Shown: positions 12,356 through 23,500, numbered from the stretch's first letter. The stretch is 64,000 bases of DNA from Chamaecrista fasciculata (GCA_003254925.1 QANZ01006149.1:124001-188000), one strand, 5' to 3'. Notes: a model not told the origin generated them from the sequence alone. Translations and numbers: made by a program.

Positions 12356-13281
12356 TAGGAAGGATGGACATTTTATTTTAAGGGCGTGTCGTCGTGTCAG
12401 ACATGTGTCATGTGTCAGTTAACATGACACATATTCATAAATTTTAGAATATATATCAATTTTCTATAACTTTAATATAACAGAAAAAATAAAATAATAA
12501 GGTTAGATTCCAGCAAAAGACAATATCCAGCAACGAGGTGTGGAAGACATGGGAGACGATGAAACTCTACAAAGCACATCTCATCCATACCAGGAAATCA
12601 ACAATAACAAAGCAGCATACCGGCCCAACCAAGCCCCACCGAACCCCTTACAGTTTGATGATTGCACTCGTAAGGTCTACTTTGCATGGTGGAAGGACAG
12701 AAAGCAGAAGAAAAACTCGTTTGGTGCTATCTACATCAACTCTGGAACAGCCCACCTATTCTTTACCTATCAGGAGGACATTACTACACGGCTTAACAAA
12801 ACAGTCATCCATGGAGTTCGTCAATGCCTACTCAATCTCCAAACCAAAGGAATCCAGGCTATCCAAGGATATTTGCAAACGGTCTACCCCGAGCTTCTCA
12901 ACCCGTATCATGGTAGCTACAAGGATGAGACTATTGTCCGTGACATTGCCAACCTTTGTCTCGCCAACAACTACAAGATCAGCCCCGAGCCACATGGACT
13001 GCAGCTACAACTTCTCTTGCGCAACTTCCCTTCCCCCGTTTTTAATTTTAATGTTATTTAATCTTTGTAGGCTTTGTTCTTTCAGTCAAAAAAAATATAA
13101 CAGAAAAAATAAAATAATAATAGATATGACATATATTATGAATAAAAATTGTTATTTTCAAATTTTTCATTAAAAGTTATGAAGATTTAATTATTTTTAT
13201 ATATAAATATATACCGTGTCGTGTCGCATAATTTTAAAAGTTTAGCGTGTCCCGTGTCCGTGTCAGTGTCCATGCTTCCTA
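12356..13281 (+). mobile_element. MITE copy A (Mutator type, GAAGCATGGACAC family), split by a LINE insertion
   Basis: Terminal inverted repeats: TAGGAAGGATGGACA on the left and TGTCCATGCTTCCTA on the right. It is flanked by a 10-bp near-duplication (12346-12355 ATTCCTTATT, 13282-13291 GTTCCTTATG), the size expected of Mutator-type transposition. Without the 594-bp insertion at 12501-13094 and its duplicated target it is about 306 bp, slightly shorter than the 344-bp copies elsewhere because some GTGTCC-type hexamers are missing. No coding capacity of its own. Confidence 0.82.
12501..13094 (+). mobile_element. Retroposed LINE-type 3' fragment with RNase H-like ORF, inserted in MITE copy A
   Basis: The insert is bounded by a perfect 26-bp direct repeat (12475-12500 and 13095-13120) and ends in a short A-run (13088-13094), the signature of LINE-machinery retroposition. 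It contains an intact 173-codon frame at 12540-13061. This reads like the C-terminal RNase H-like domain of plant LINEs: a strand-rich start (KVYFAWWKDRKQKKNSFGAI), a helix (IHGVRQCLLNLQTKGIQAIQ) and a C-terminal helix (DETIVRDIANLCLANNYKI). Catalytic acidic residues are not convincing, so the function is inferred from fold pattern and context. It could instead be a retrocopy of a host RNase H-like gene. Confidence 0.65.
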
Positions 13282-13291
13282 GTTCCTTATG

Positions 13292-13848
13292 TTTACGTAG
13301 ATTTTATTTTAATCAAAATATATACTTTTTTATAATATGGACTTAGGACGGTAAAATTTGAGAAAATGGATCCTCTACTTTTCCTTTTTTTAGAGTATGA
13401 GGAAGAAAGGAAGAGAAAATAAGAGAAAAAGAGAAAGTATGGATTTTATATATTATTATTTTATAGAATTCACATTTTCTCTCTCTTCCTCTTTCTTTCT
13501 CTTTCTAACTCCACAGGAATTCTTTCTTTCTCTTTCTAACTCCACAAGAATTGTATGAAAAAGGAAATGCAGAAATGAGATTTTTTCAATATATATAAAA
13601 AGAGCAATACGGGGCCAAAACAAAAACAGAGCAATACAAAAGAAATGAGAAATTTTATTTTTGGCCTTTTAATTTGTTATTGTCTAGTTGCCAAAAAAAA
13701 AAATTTTTACTGTATAGATTGATTTAAATACATGATTTAACCTCTAAAATATTCCAATGGTCAATAATTTTATTTTATAATAATATAAAAAGTGTTGTAT
13801 GTAATGTGCCTAATATTATAAAGAAATTAGTTATTTATACAAACATTT
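13292..13848. other. AT-rich spacer with a ~30-bp tandem pair
   Basis: No gene. A pyrimidine-rich unit (about 13493-13552) with core TTTCTCTTTCTAACTCCACA occurs twice in tandem. It faces a purine-rich stretch near 13385-13440, so a weak stem-loop is possible. Confidence 0.45.
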
Positions 13849-14870
13849 ATGTTGTATAAAAGTTTGTCACTACACAATAAGTTATAATTGTTAGCAATGC
13901 TATAACTCTATTTCTTCAACTCGTGATAGAGCAAATATTTTATTGGGTAATTGATTGAAAATGGAAGTAAATGAAGTTTTAAGAAGTCTCACATTGCTTG
14001 GTTAGCAATTGTGAGATTTTTTAAGAAGTCCCACATAGCTTGGTTAGCAATTGTGGGAGAGACTCCACTATTATAAAAGGAGGCTCAAGGCAAGTTTACA
14101 AGTGCACCAAGTCAAGACACTTTAAGTATTGTATTTGACTTTTAAATTCTTCCCTCTCTTATATTTTAAAGTTCTTCTATTGTTATTGGTAGAGTGTGGA
14201 AGGTGTAGTTAAATAGTTGTTTTGTGAGAGTGTGGGTGTACTTGGGTCAATGGTTGAGAGAATATTATGTGATGTAATAATTTTCATATAATATTTTTCT
14301 CTGGTTGTCTTTTGGCAACGGTCGTGGTTTTTTTTCCCGGTTTGGGTTTTCCATATTAATTCCTCTTTGTGTTGTGATTGTGTTTTTTCATCTTATTTTT
14401 TTGTTATTCTTAAGGGGGAAAGGTTATTTTATTTTTACAAATATTATTATTTTTCCCAACATATTTAAGTATTATAATTCAACTATAATTAGATATCATA
14501 CTTGTGACAATTGTCATTACATCTAACTCAACAATCTCTCTCCAAACTTGTTTTATTGGGAATTGAACTTGTAATCTTGACTCTAATAGAGTGATACTAT
14601 TATTAGCAAGAATGCAACCTTATTCCATTAACATTAATGTTGTATAAAAGCTTGTCACTAGACAAAAAGTTATAATTGTTAGGAATTGTATAACTCTATA
14701 TTTTCAACTCATGATAGAACAAACGCTTCGATATTATAATTCAACTATGATTTGATATCATATTTTTTGACAATTGTTGTCACATCTAAGTCAACAATCT
14801 CTCTCTAAACTTGCATCGTTGGGAATCGAACTTATAATCTTAACTGTAATAGTAATAATTAGTAAGAATG
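13849..14870. repeat. Tandem pair of a ~240-bp repeat, first unit split by a solo LTR
   Basis: The unit starting TGTTGTATAAAAG at 13849 recurs at 14638. The second half (TATTATAATTCAACTA ... TCTCTC) occurs at about 14469-14620 and again at about 14736-14870. Unit 2 is uninterrupted and shows what unit 1 looked like before the LTR at 13941-14461 was inserted. The function is unknown; it may be part of an older transposon. Confidence 0.7.
13941..14461 (+). mobile_element. Solo LTR, copia type (Tnt1-like), fossil
   Basis: A 521-bp LTR with no internal region, flanked by a perfect 5-bp target duplication TATTT (13936-13940 and 14462-14466). It ends in CCCAACA. The interior has features I associate with plant copia LTRs: AAGTCCCACATAGCTTGG near the start and TTGGCAACGGTCGTGG followed by CCCGGTTTGGGTTTTCCA. 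It is probably left by LTR-LTR recombination. Confidence 0.8.
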
Positions 14871-14964
14871 TATTTGTCATGGTTGATTGATCCTGAGACA
14901 TTTAGGGCCTTATCTAAGCAACAAGAAGACTAGCAAAATTGCACCAAACATCTCAAGATGGTAA

Positions 14965-15743
14965 TTGGGTTGTACATCGACCCGGTCAACCTGGGCTGTG
15001 TCAAACCAAAACTGAGCCAGGGCACAGGGTTTAAAATTTGAAAATTGTCTCTGAGCCGGGTCTCGGACCAACCTTACAAAACTCCAGCCCAGCCCGAGGT
15101 AGACTGCTGAACCGGTTTTATTTTTTAAAAAAAAAAATTATCTCTAACCCTAATTACTCAGTACTCACTCACACTCTCTAATCTCTTCATTCACATCTCA
15201 GAGCCGCTCAAGCTCCTCTCACCCTCACCTTCTTGCTTCTTCTTCTTCAATCTTCATTGCCTCATCCTCATTCATTCCAACTTTAAAGTTTCCACCTGCG
15301 TCAATTGAAGCCTCAATCGCCTCAATTGAAGCTTTCAACTTGCGTCTCCGACTTCGTCTCGTCTCTCTGTCTTTGACTTCGTCTTCGTCTCCTCTCGTTA
15401 GCGTTGTCTCCTCAACCTTTGTTGTGTTTGCGGCGAGAGCAAGATGAAAGCAAGCAAGAGAAGCAACTAGCTAGGTTTTTCAATTTCCTTTATTGTTTAA
15501 TCTGCCATAGCCCAAATTTCATCTGGGCCCTAAAATCTGAAANAAAAAAAAAAAAAAAAAAAAATCCCACATGTTCAATTTTTTTTTTTAAAAAAAGCAC
15601 AACCTGGCCCACCCCAATAAGAATTGACCTGGCCCAGCAATATCTCGGGGTTTTTCGAGCCCGGGTCCAAATGTGAACCCGATTAATAAATCGGTCAGGT
15701 CTCAGCCCAAGTCCAAATTCGGCCCAGCCCATGTACAGTCCTA
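14965..15743. mobile_element. Non-autonomous hAT-type element
   Basis: Ends form a 13-bp inverted repeat (TTGGGTTGTACAT on the left, ATGTACAGTCCTA on the right) flanked by an 8-bp target duplication with one mismatch (14957-14964 GATGGTAA, 15744-15751 AATGGTAA), as expected for hAT transposons. Subterminal regions are rich in CCCGG and GGCCCAGCCC motifs. No transposase. The interior (about 15140-15480) resembles a plant 5' UTR/first exon (CT-rich leader), possibly captured. It contains a masked base at 15543 beside a long A-run. Confidence 0.75.
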
Positions 15744-15751
15744 AATGGTAA

Positions 15752-16980
15752 GTACCCAATAAATGCCTCGTAACTTTGAAGGCGTTGGATTGTGGTGTAA
15801 TTAGTTGTTTAGTCTCATAAGAGTTGATGATGAGTGGATTAAAGTAATTTTGAAGAACACTGTTTAAAATTTCATATATAAGATTATAAGTAGGATATTT
15901 ATGGTATTGCTAGCTTGAGGTCCAAGTTTCATGGAAATGTCTAGCTGCCCATACCACATCTGAATACGATGGTGACGATAAAGTTATGCTTCTTGCAAGT
16001 CAAATAAGCAAATTATCATGCACGGCGAATCAATTATTTTGATTAGTCTAGCTACTCCATTAATTAAGGTTTACTAACCACAATTTCAATCCTTTGTACT
16101 ATATTATCCAATTATTCTTACATTTTCACTGATATATGTAAACAAAGTTTGTGTTTCTCCTTCAAGTTTTCATGGCGAGAAACAATCCTTGGAGGGTGAG
16201 CTTTAAGGATAATTAAAATATTAAGGATTCGTAAATAAAAAATATAATAATTAAAACTTTATGTATTAAAAAAATATTAAATTATAAAAATAATATACTA
16301 AATATTTAACACATATTGAAATATTTTAATAATATATTTTTATTTATAATTTATTTTTTAATTTTTAGTAATTATAAGTAAAATAAATTGATGAAAATAA
16401 ATTTTATATTAATAAAAAATAATTTATTTTAAAAAAAATTATGAATCCAGGTACAAGTATGAAGATTAAATTATTCAACGGATTCGAAGAGAAAGATTGA
16501 TTTTAATATTTATTGATGATTGGGCCTGAAGACCATAGTACTTTATCTATACATTATCCAAAATCATCCCTAATGAGCTTCAATTCTTCATGGAATACCC
16601 TCCTTCATCCAATGAGATGAAATTTGAAAAAAAAAAAAAAGCAAAAGATTCAAATATTTTGTTATAAATAATGAATATGTGCGTCCAATACTGTGATGCT
16701 CTTTTTTAATTAAACTATTATTTTACTCTTAAAAATATAAACTATAATATTGATGTTAAATATTAAAGATAACTAAATATAATTATCAAATATACAATAT
16801 TATCAATATAAAAGTGTAGAACATAATTGTTAGTACATAAATAGTTTATTAATTAGACTTTTAATGTCAAACTCTTATACTCCCATAATAAGATTTTATC
16901 TCTTATAAATTTCTCAAAATAGTACATGAGCCTAAAAAGTGATGATCAACTTGTTGATATGAATTGAGTTCTTTGTGACT
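15752..16980. other. AT-rich intergenic sequence
   Basis: No gene or clear element. Very AT-rich around 16230-16440 and 16700-16900. Confidence 0.4.
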
Positions 16981-16984
16981 GCAC

Positions 16985-17335
16985 AGGTAATTGGGTTGAT
17001 GGTTTCACTAGACACATGGTGAGGGCTCGGTGTTAACAGCGGAGTTGTGGGGGATTTTATCTGGTCTTGAAGTGGTTTGGGATGAAGGTTTCAGGAGAGT
17101 TTGAGTTGAAAGCAACTCTTTAACTGCCGTTAACTTGATTAAGAATGAGTTTTCGAACACGAGGCATTATTATGGACTAGTCTCTCGTATCCAATATCTC
17201 TGCACCAGAAACTGGATGTGAGAATTTCCCACCATGTTGCTGATACCCTTGCCAATGCTGCTGTCAACACGCTGGCCGAACTGATTTTGCTTCCTTGAGT
17301 GAGACTTGCTTCCCACGTAGTCTCACTCAAGAATA
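16985..17335 (+). mobile_element. Decayed LINE RNase H relic
   Basis: Pieces of the plus strand translate to the RNase H tail of plant LINEs: ELWGILSGLEVVWDEGFRRV, then NSLTAVNLIKNEFSNTRHYY, and later ADTLANAAVNTLAELILLP. The frame is interrupted several times and neither end is preserved, so this is an old fragment. Confidence 0.65.
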
Positions 17336-17356
17336 TCATAAAATATGAGTCAGAAT

Positions 17357-18425
17357 GGCCAAAGTATTGTTGATACCTCTAACGTATGAGGTCATTTTTA
17401 GTTATATCCCCAACATTTTCTTTGGTTAATTATACCCCCAACGTTTCACATTCAAGTCAATTATACTTTAACTCCTAACTAATTACGGAATAGTCCATAA
17501 TGTTTGTCATCTTTAACAAACAAGTCCTTAAAAGTTATTAACAATTCTCCTCCTTTTACCCTAAAACATCACCACTACACTTAATCGTCGTTGTCCACTC
17601 TATCCTCGTTTCTGTTGACATGGTCCTTCTTGTCGTCGTCCTCAGCTTCATGGTCTCCTCTAAATTACATCGCCATCCACTCTGTCCTCCTTTCCGTCCA
17701 CCGGAGATTGTGTGTTAACATCGAGAGCTAGAGCTATTAGTATTTCTGCTCGATTTCTTTGTACTCGAGGCTCACCAGCGAATTTGTGTGTGGTTGCCAA
17801 AACTATGGAAAACAGAGGAGAGAGATTTTTCGGATTTCTCATTTGCAAGGACTAGTTCGTTAAAAATGATAAACATTTTAGATTGTTCTATAATTAGTTA
17901 GGGACTTGTGTGAAAGAAAAATCTTGAGAGGATGGATGATTTCTAAATAATGGAAACTTAAGGATCTTAAAATAAAATAAAATGTCGGGTAGGGGTATAA
18001 TTGACTAAAAAAATACTGGGGGTATAAGTAAAAATAACCTCATACGTTAGGGGTATTAACTATGAAGCATGGACACTGACACGGACACGGGACACGACAC
18101 GAACACGGACACAGCGACACGTCAAACTCTCAAAATTACGCGACACGACACGACATATATTTATATATATAAATAATTAAATATTCATAATTTTTAATGA
18201 AAAAATTAAAAATTACAATTTTTATTCACAATATATGTCATATCTATTATTATTTTCTCTTGCCTATCATGTTTAAGTTACAAAAAATTGATTTATATTC
18301 TAAAATTTATGGATATGTGTCGTGTCGGTGCCATACGAGTGTCAGACACTGACATGTGTCTGACACGGCGACACGCCTTCAAAATGAAGTGTCTATGCTT
18401 CCTAGGGTATTAACAATACTTTTGC
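17357..18425. mobile_element. Long-TIR Mutator-like element (MULE), host of MITE copy B
   Basis: Inverted repeats of roughly 75-80 bp: the left arm starts at 17357 and includes CTAACGTATGAGGTCATTTT; the right arm ends at 18425 with the complementary CCTCATACGTTAG. It is flanked by a 10-bp target duplication with one mismatch (17347-17356 GAGTCAGAAT, 18427-18436 GAGTGAGAAT; one base between arm and repeat on the right is uncertain). No transposase. The interior (17540-17870) is GC-richer and could be captured sequence. MITE copy B sits inside the right arm. Confidence 0.75.
18061..18404 (-). mobile_element. MITE copy B (344 bp, Mutator type, GAAGCATGGACAC family)
   Basis: Inverted relative to copies C and D. 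Ends TATGAAGCATGGACAC and GTGTCTATGCTTCCTA. A perfect 10-bp target duplication, GGGTATTAAC, lies at 18051-18060 and 18405-18414. The insertion landed in the outer end of the right arm of the long-TIR MULE. Confidence 0.88.
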
Positions 18426-18436
18426 TGAGTGAGAAT

Positions 18437-19037
18437 TAAAAGACTCTAGTAAAAAAGGAAACTAGTACTAGAGTATCCTCTAGTTGGATCTTAATAAAAT
18501 ATTATGATTAAAATCACATTCTTTATCAAAAATCATATTCTCTAAATAAGTAAAAAAAATTGAAAGAATAGACAAAAAAGATGTCTATATTTGTTAAAAA
18601 CAAATTGGGTTCAATCCACATAAAAATAGGATTAAGCTTGAATTTAGTATTTATTTCTTATTACTTTAAATAATACGACTTGTATTTTAATAACTCTAAT
18701 CCACAAAAATCACAATTAAATCTAGAAAAAAAATAACATGCGAGGCAGCAACGCTATTGCTGCCTCGCGTAAAACAACTGTCGAACGCGATGCGTAAAAC
18801 AATTTGAATGCGAGGCCTCGCGTATAAGGCCAAAAACTCCATCTATGGGCTAAGGATCAACCCAAAACCCAAAAGTTCAATTCAAATATAAAAGATGTTT
18901 TTTCTGTTTTTTTGGCCAAAATAAAAGATGTTTTTTCTAATAATACTTAGGCAGTGCAATTTAGGGATAATACCATTACCATTAATAAACCGATAATTCT
19001 TTTTTTCATTTCAAATGAACTAGAATGTTGTAGATTA
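18437..19037. other. Intergenic spacer with a GC-rich hairpin
   Basis: No gene. It contains a perfect 12-bp inverted repeat with a 5-base loop at 18740-18768 (GCGAGGCAGCAA ... TTGCTGCCTCGC) in otherwise AT-rich sequence, followed by GCGAGGCCTCGC near 18802-18813. Confidence 0.55.
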
Positions 19038-20579
19038 AGGCTCAGTTCATTTGCGCTTTGATTATAATCTGCTATGATTATAATTGTAATAAGCATCTTC
19101 GTTTACGCTTTTTTTCTAATCAAATTATAATCATGATTTTTTTATAATCAAACACACTCAATTACACTTATACCCCTATATATATACCTATAATTACCTA
19201 TACTTTAATACAATCAATCACCCATCACAAGGGCAAAATGGTCATTTACCCCACTATTGGGCCAATTTGTAAATAATCATTCTTGTGTTTGGGCTAAATT
19301 GTTATTTTGCCCAAATAATTTAGGATTCAAATTCATAATTTAGCCCTTGTCTTCATCTCTCCCTCCTCTCTCTCGTCTCTCACTCTCTTTCTCAATCCAA
19401 ACTGTTTTTTTTCTTCTTGTTTGTGCTTGACAGTGAAGATTGAAATTCTGAATTTGTTTTGGCGTTTTTGAGGATGAGTGCTAAATATTAACATGAATCT
19501 GTTTGGAATAACAATCCGAGTGCCAAATATTGAATCTGTCTTGGCGTTTTTGAGGACGAGTTCTAAATATTAGCAATGAAGTCAAAAACGTTTCTGTGAA
19601 ATTGATTGAAATTTTGACTCTGTTTTGTTATTCGTGTGAAATGATAATAACTGAATGAAACATTTAAGGTAGATGTTATTCATGTTAACATGCTTGGAAC
19701 TGGGTACAAGTGCTTGGAATGGGTTTCTCACTTTGATGACGATTCTCTGCCGGAGCTCTCTCTCTTGTACCCAGTTCGGACGAAGCAAGCGAAGACGTCG
19801 CCGGAAAAGCTGTCCGAACCGGAAGCTACGCCGGTATCAGTGAAAACTTCCTGTTTTCCTTATAAAATACCGACGAAATCGAGAAGCACGAAATCTAGAA
19901 ACGCCAACGCTTGAGCATGGTCACTTAGCCCCTTGCTTTCGCCGCCGTCGTCATCCGCTTCTGGTGAACCGCTGGAGAAGAAGCAGAAGAAGACGATGAA
20001 GAAGAGAACAACGGAAGGAGAGAGAACCCAAAAATAAACCAGATTGAATACTTATTTCGGGTCCGAGGCTTTTTTTTTCTTCTCTCTCATCTTATGCGAA
20101 ATGGTGGACCAATTTTTTTGGTGGTCCATCGAATATCGGGGCCTGATTCGAAAAAAATACTACACTTTAGTCCTTTTGGTCCACCATTTCATAGGCAAAA
20201 TTGAGTTCGGTCGACCAAACAAAATAATCACCTCCAAAGTTGCATATGATTATAATCATAATTTTACGCTTTTCAAGGCAAACAGTGACATAATTTAATT
20301 TTTTTTTAAGCAACAATCACATCCAAATACACTTTGATTATAATCAAATAATATCTTACTTTTTCCAACTTTTTCTTCCATTTCTACTCCTATACAATTT
20401 ATCAATTTTCTTACCCTTGTATCTACCAACCACAATTATTACATACCCATTTCAATAGTTTCACACCAAATAATCAACTTTCATCCAAACACCAATACAC
20501 AAATAATCAACTTTGATTATAATCATAATCTGATTATAATCAAAGCAAATTTTATTATAAGCGCAAACGAACGGAGCCT
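19038..20579. mobile_element. TIR DNA transposon, non-autonomous, superfamily unclear
   Basis: Ends are inverted: AGGCTCAGTTCATTTGCGCTT on the left against the complement of AAGCGCAAACGAACGGAGCCT on the right. Subterminal zones carry many ATTATAATCA blocks on both sides. I could not find a target duplication, so hAT or PIF/Harbinger cannot be decided. The interior has a ~45-bp direct repeat (about 19447-19490 and 19529-19572, shared core TTGGCGTTTTTGAGGA). A GC-richer stretch at 19690-20040 codes for 74 residues without known domains and looks like a captured exon. Confidence 0.6.
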
Positions 20580-21060
20580 GAAACGCCATTAGACAAGATA
20601 ACGTGCTACACCTTTTTTTTCTTTTACACATCTGTCCATTTTGAGCCTACATAACTCACTTGAGCCGAAACTTGACGACAGAATGCAGAACAAAATGCAA
20701 TTTTGATATTTTATGATATTATTTGAGTTAGGTTGCAATCTATGAAGAAGGAATAATTCAAAGATAATGTTGTACTTGTAACCATATTCTATAGATATTT
20801 TTGGATACTTTTAAAACATTATAAAATAAATTTTTTTTATATATTTTTTTAAAATATCAGTATAATTTTATCTTATTTTATTTTTGTTATATTAGAATTG
20901 TATTTTCTTTAAATTAATAAATAAAACATTTATACTCTTATAAAAAAAATTATATAAATCTGTATTTTATAATTTTTTATTTAAATAAATATTACTGTAC
21001 CCATACGTATAATTTTCAAAACTAACCTTATTTCGTATATGCATTGATACTCGTGCACAT
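20580..21060. other. AT-rich spacer
   Basis: Nothing recognisable. Confidence 0.4.
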
Positions 21061-22061
21061 ACACGTATCCGTTCAAGTGCAACCTAAGTTGCAACGTGTT
21101 GGGTTATTTCTTTTTAAAGCAAGTTTTAAATTTATAAGCCCAAGCGCAAGCGTACACTACCGAAGTAGCATAAAAACTTAAGCACCGGGTATCGTCCCAC
21201 CGAGAGCTTACTTGCGAATTCACTCTAAACACAGGCTATAGCGATTCATTTAATCTAAGTAACCAAATTCCGATAAAAGATTCAACTGAATAAAACTAAA
21301 TTGCAATAAAGAGGTACCAAATTGAACACCGAAAGAACTTCCTAGAATTAAAGTATAAAAGACTTCCCTAGGATTGTCCCTTCTTAGCAACTGCACTTAA
21401 CTAACTAACTACTTTGATTATGGACTTACGATAATGGCAAAGCTAACCCTGAACTCTTAATTACCTATAATTACCTTTCAGTCAATTATAAGCCTCTTGA
21501 ATCTAATTAACTCACCTATATTTCTATGGTGAACCAACTATATCAATGCATTAAGTTCAAGTTCAATTGGGTTCCCCTAGGCTAATAGGTATATGCCTAT
21601 CCTATTAACAAATTCCATTAGAAAATGAAATCTAGAGGCAATCAATGCAAGACCTAGCCTCAATTAATCTCTTTCAAGCATAAATCAAAGCAATTCATAA
21701 GAATCCCCAACATTGGTGGCCACACAAAGAAGGAGAAAACATAATACTCATTAATTGAACTTTAACATAAAAAACATCCATAATCAAAGTAAACAATTAG
21801 TTAAACTACATTGCCAAGAAGTTTTAATCCTAGAGAATTTGAAAACTAGCCTAACATTCTCACAAAAACGAAATCAACAACCATATTGAATCAAAGAAGA
21901 AGAAAAGAGAAGAAAAGAGGAAGAACCCTAAGAGTGAAACCCCCAATCTTCACTTTCTCCACCCAAATCCACCAAAATTGATGATATCAAGTGAGAATCG
22001 AAGCTCCTCAAGCAATTTCGCACCTCCCTTGAGCTCTAGGGTTCGTTCCTTGTGTCTCCTC

Positions 22062-22405
22062 TAAGAAGCATGGACACTTCATTTTGAGGGTGTGTCGCCG
22101 TGTCAGACACGTGTCAGTGTCCGACACCCGTACGACACCGACACGACACATATTCATAAATTTTAAAATATAAATCAATTTTTTGTGACTTTAACATGAC
22201 ATATAAGAGAAAATAATAATACATATGACATATATTATGAATAAAACTTGTAATTTTTAATTTTTTCATTAAAAATTATGAATATTTAATTATTTATATA
22301 TATAAATATATGACGTGTCGTGTCGCGTAATTTTGAGAGTTTAGCGTGTCGCTGTGTCCGTGTCCGTGTCGTGTCCCGTGTCCGTGTCAGTGTCCATGCT
22401 TCCTA
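22062..22405 (+). mobile_element. MITE copy C (344 bp, Mutator type, GAAGCATGGACAC family)
   Basis: Ends TAAGAAGCATGGACAC and GTGTCCATGCTTCCTA. Target duplication 22052-22061 GTGTCTCCTC and 22406-22415 GTGTCTCCTT (9 of 10 identical). The right half has repeated GTGTCC/GTGTCG hexamers; the centre is AT-rich (TATATATATAAATATATG). Same length as copies B and D. Confidence 0.88.
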
Positions 22406-22473
22406 GTGTCTCCTTTAGTCCCCCTTCGAAGAATAATCCGAATCTGCCCCAAAAATCGCTAAAAGCTGTCGCG

Positions 22474-22574
22474 ACTCGCCTAGGCGAGTTTCATCTCGCC
22501 TAGGCGAGATGTCTTCATTAATCCTAGCTGGCACAGGACAGGGCGCCTAGGCGCTCAAATGGGCGCCTAGGCGA
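22474..22574. repeat. Cluster of CGCCTAGGCG palindromes
   Basis: Two perfect 16-bp palindromes, ACTCGCCTAGGCGAGT (22474-22489) and TCTCGCCTAGGCGAGA (22494-22509), then GCGCCTAGGCGC (22543-22554) and a near copy at 22563-22574. All share the core CGCCTAGGCG in an AT-rich setting. Confidence 0.8.
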
Positions 22575-22760
22575 GGAGGATTTTTCAGCAGCACTAAAAT
22601 CTTCATTTTGACCCCGATTCGCTTCATACGGAGAACCCCGGACCTCTCAACATCATCTAGGCATTTTAAGCTTCAATACAAGGTCCTGAAACATTAAAAA
22701 CTCAATAAATTTGGTGCCCGAAATCGTTGGTTAACTTGGAAAATATAAAACGAAAATAAG

Positions 22761-23480
22761 TCAAACTAAACTTAAAACTAAAAAATAAAAATCAATAACT
22801 AATAAAACACTAAATACTCACTTAATAAGCTTCATTAATAAATAAAACATGGGTAAAAGCCCCAAAATGACTTGAGATTATGACCAAACAACTCTAAATT
22901 ATTAGAGTTATCACAACGTAGTCCTTTATATTTTTTATTGTAATTTGGATCCTTCAAATTTTTCATAGGTTTCACTTTAGTCACAACGACTAAATGTGTT
23001 TTTATCTCTTTCCTTTCAAGTTTGAATGCGAGAGTCACAAACTAAATGTTGTTTTTGATAAGTCATTAATTAATCTAGTTGAGACTTTTGACAAATAATA
23101 AGATTAAACTTTTGGGAGATTAAAATTATTTTTTCTCTATTATTTAACAAAAAAAGTACATGAAAAAGAGCGAGAGAGACTGACAATATAACTTTTTAAA
23201 AATTTGAGAGATTAAAATAAAATGAAAAAAATTTTAAAGACCAAAACAAAACATTAAACAAATTCGTGGGATCAAAACAAACTTTGGTCTATGTAATGAG
23301 TTTTTTTGTTTTCGTAGAAGTAATGAGTTGAAAATTGGGTTTAGAAAAATGTTGACTTGGAAACGAGGGTAATGTCTCCCTGATCTCATTCCTCATCATC
23401 ACCTCTTGATCCCAAAGAGGGTAATATATTACCTCCAAATCCATTTCTAAAATCCCTCTTTCAAAGCCAAAACCGGACAC
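22761..23480. other. Intergenic spacer upstream of the GATA-factor gene
   Basis: AT-rich, no gene. The stretch 23050-23290 resembles decayed 'GGTC/GACC' end sequences of MULE-like elements seen elsewhere in the window. Confidence 0.35.
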
Positions 23481-23500
23481 GACCTTCCATTCTCTTTCTC

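Larger units (their letters stand above)
21060..22760. repeat. Unclassified dispersed plant repeat, interrupted by MITE copy C
   Basis: Starts around CAAGCGCAAGCGTACACTAC and GTATCGTCCCACCGAGAG and ends past CTTCATACGGAGAACCCCGG. This kind of non-coding sequence is common in plant genomes, possibly derived from the end region of an LTR-type element, but I cannot assign a family. It contains the CGCCTAGGCG palindromes at 22474-22574. No reading frame of note. Confidence 0.4.

Noticed and set aside
15404-15759. Frames of 89-90 codons within the hAT element
   Set aside because: They run through a long A-run and a masked base; not credible coding.
22474-22574. CRISPR-like array
   Set aside because: Repeats are short palindromes without regular spacers, and the genome is plant nuclear.
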